Position numbers and translations under genes: made by a program. Under the pieces are notes generated by a model. The model was not told the DNA's origin and did not search any database. It was given only the letters and a program-made list of their open reading frames with translations. From positions 43,150 through 107,149 of the forward strand of contig CACEWP010000004.1 in the NCBI GenBank assembly GCA_902563305.1: a DNA stretch of 64,000 nt, read 5' to 3'. Shown in pieces: positions 62,776-64,000 of this stretch; position 1 is the first letter of the stretch, and every line of letters starts with the position of its first letter. The DNA is from an uncultured Alphaproteobacteria bacterium (GTDB lineage: Bacteria; Pseudomonadota; Alphaproteobacteria; Methylaequorales; Methylaequoraceae).

Positions 62776-63966
62776 ATGTTTTTAGACTTCTTCATTAAAC
62801 TAAAAAACTCTAAAATTCCAGTTTCATTAAATGAGTTTTTAACATTCTTGAATGCCCTTAAATATGATTTAACTCAGTATGATATTGATAAATTTTATTA
62901 TTTAGCTAGAACCTGCCTAATAAAAGATGAAAAGTTAATTGATAGATTTGATGTAGTTTTTGGAGAGCATTTTAAATCAATTGAAAAAGTTAAATTTGAA
63001 GATATTTTTAACTTTTTAGATATTCCATCCCATTGGTTAAAGAAACTTATTGAAAGACATTTTACAGATTCAGAAATTAAAAAAATTAAATCTATTGGTG
63101 GTTTTGATAAACTAATGGAAGAGTTAAAAAAAAGAATTAATGAGCAAAAAAAACGTCATCAAGGTGGAAATAAATGGATTGGAACATCTGGTACTTCTCC
63201 ATTTGGAGCTTATGGATATAATCCAGAGGGAATTAGGATAGGACAAAGTAAGAGAAGACATGGAAGAGCTGTAAAGGTTTGGGATAAAAGGGTCTTTAAG
63301 GACTTTGATGCAAATAACGAGTTAAATAATAGAGGCTTTCAAGTTGCTTTGAAAAGATTAAGACAATGGGCAAGAACGGGCATTGAAGATGAGTTAGATA
63401 TAGAACAAACTATAAATGAGACTGCTAAAAATGGATATTTTGATATCAAAACTAGAAAAGAACGAGAGAATTCTATCAAAATTTTATTATTTTTAGACGT
63501 TGGAGGCTCAATGGATGATTATGTTAAACAAGTAGAAGAATTATTCTCCGCGGCTAAAAATGTATTTAAAAATCTTAAATACTTTTATTTTCATAATTGC
63601 TTATACGAGGGAGTCTGGAGGAATAATTCACGTAGGTGGAAAGAGAGATTTTCTACCAGCGAAGTAATAAGAACCTATGGAAAAGAATACAAATGCATTT
63701 TTGTTGGAGATGCTTCAATGAGTCCATACGAAATAATGATTCCTGGTGGTGGAAATGAGCATTATAATAAAGAGTCTGGTAAGGTTTGGCTGGAAAGAGC
63801 TATCGAAAAATGGCCTTCAAATATTTGGATAAATCCCATACCTAAAAAATTTTGGGAATATTCTCAATCAACAACAATTATTAGAAAAATTTTCAATAAT
63901 AGGATGGTACATCTTAGTAGTAATGGGATATTAAAGGCAACTAATATATTGTCAAAAAGATATTGA
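62776..63966 (+). CDS. VWA-containing CoxE-like protein
   Basis: LLFLDVGGSMDDYVKQVEELFSAAK, CoxE-like domain; paired with the MoxR ATPase. Confidence 0.92.
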   Translation: MFLDFFIKLKNSKIPVSLNEFLTFLNALKYDLTQYDIDKFYYLARTCLIKDEKLIDRFDVVFGEHFKSIEKVKFEDIFNFLDIPSHWLKKLIERHFTDSEIKKIKSIGGFDKLMEELKKRINEQKKRHQGGNKWIGTSGTSPFGAYGYNPEGIRIGQSKRRHGRAVKVWDKRVFKDFDANNELNNRGFQVALKRLRQWARTGIEDELDIEQTINETAKNGYFDIKTRKERENSIKILLFLDVGGSMDDYVKQVEELFSAAKNVFKNLKYFYFHNCLYEGVWRNNSRRWKERFSTSEVIRTYGKEYKCIFVGDASMSPYEIMIPGGGNEHYNKESGKVWLERAIEKWPSNIWINPIPKKFWEYSQSTTIIRKIFNNRMVHLSSNGILKATNILSKRY

Positions 63967-64000
63967 ATACTAATGATCTTTTTAACAAATAAAAAAAAAG

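Noticed and set aside
63484-63525. VWA MIDAS written DVGGSM rather than DxSxS
   Set aside because: As I recall, this variant is common in CoxE-like VWA proteins, so it does not indicate a degenerate gene.

Overview
This window is a gene-dense, AT-rich, apparently streamlined bacterial chromosome segment. Gene content and order suggest an alphaproteobacterium, possibly a marine oligotroph; the taxonomy is inferred, not tested. The first ~46 kb is mostly conserved core gene order: lpxD-fabZ-lpxA-lpxI-lpxB, gltA-gltX-lexA-moeA-moaC-trpC-trpD-trpG-trpE-ppiD, tpiA-secG-pyrG-kdsA-eno-ftsB, pncC-pgpA-ispDF, and ypjD-dusB-ntrB-ntrC-ntrY-ntrX-trkA-dat-hflX. This is followed by clpB and a DNA-repair island made of a ligase-associated helicase, phosphoesterase, exonuclease and ATP-dependent ligase next to umuDC. 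From ~46 kb the content is more accessory: small unknown proteins, a SAM methyltransferase, katG with a convergent IsdG/ABM-like monooxygenase, a stand-alone molybdopterin oxidoreductase, an M32 carboxypeptidase, lactate permease, a secreted MORN-repeat protein and a MoxR/CoxE pair. The signals most worth checking are: (1) two alphaproteobacterial LexA boxes (GTTC-N7-GTTC), at lexA and inside the umuD promoter spacer, with evidence for a downstream GTG start of umuD; (2) lpxB interrupted by an in-frame TAA next to a 17-A run; (3) an NtrX whose AAA+ domain has lost GAFTGA and Walker B; (4) a decayed ORF restorable by two 1-nt homopolymer edits; (5) an unknown 74-aa gene directly behind umuC. 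I found no CRISPR array, tRNA, rRNA, transposase or prophage, and no convincing wholly new multi-gene system.
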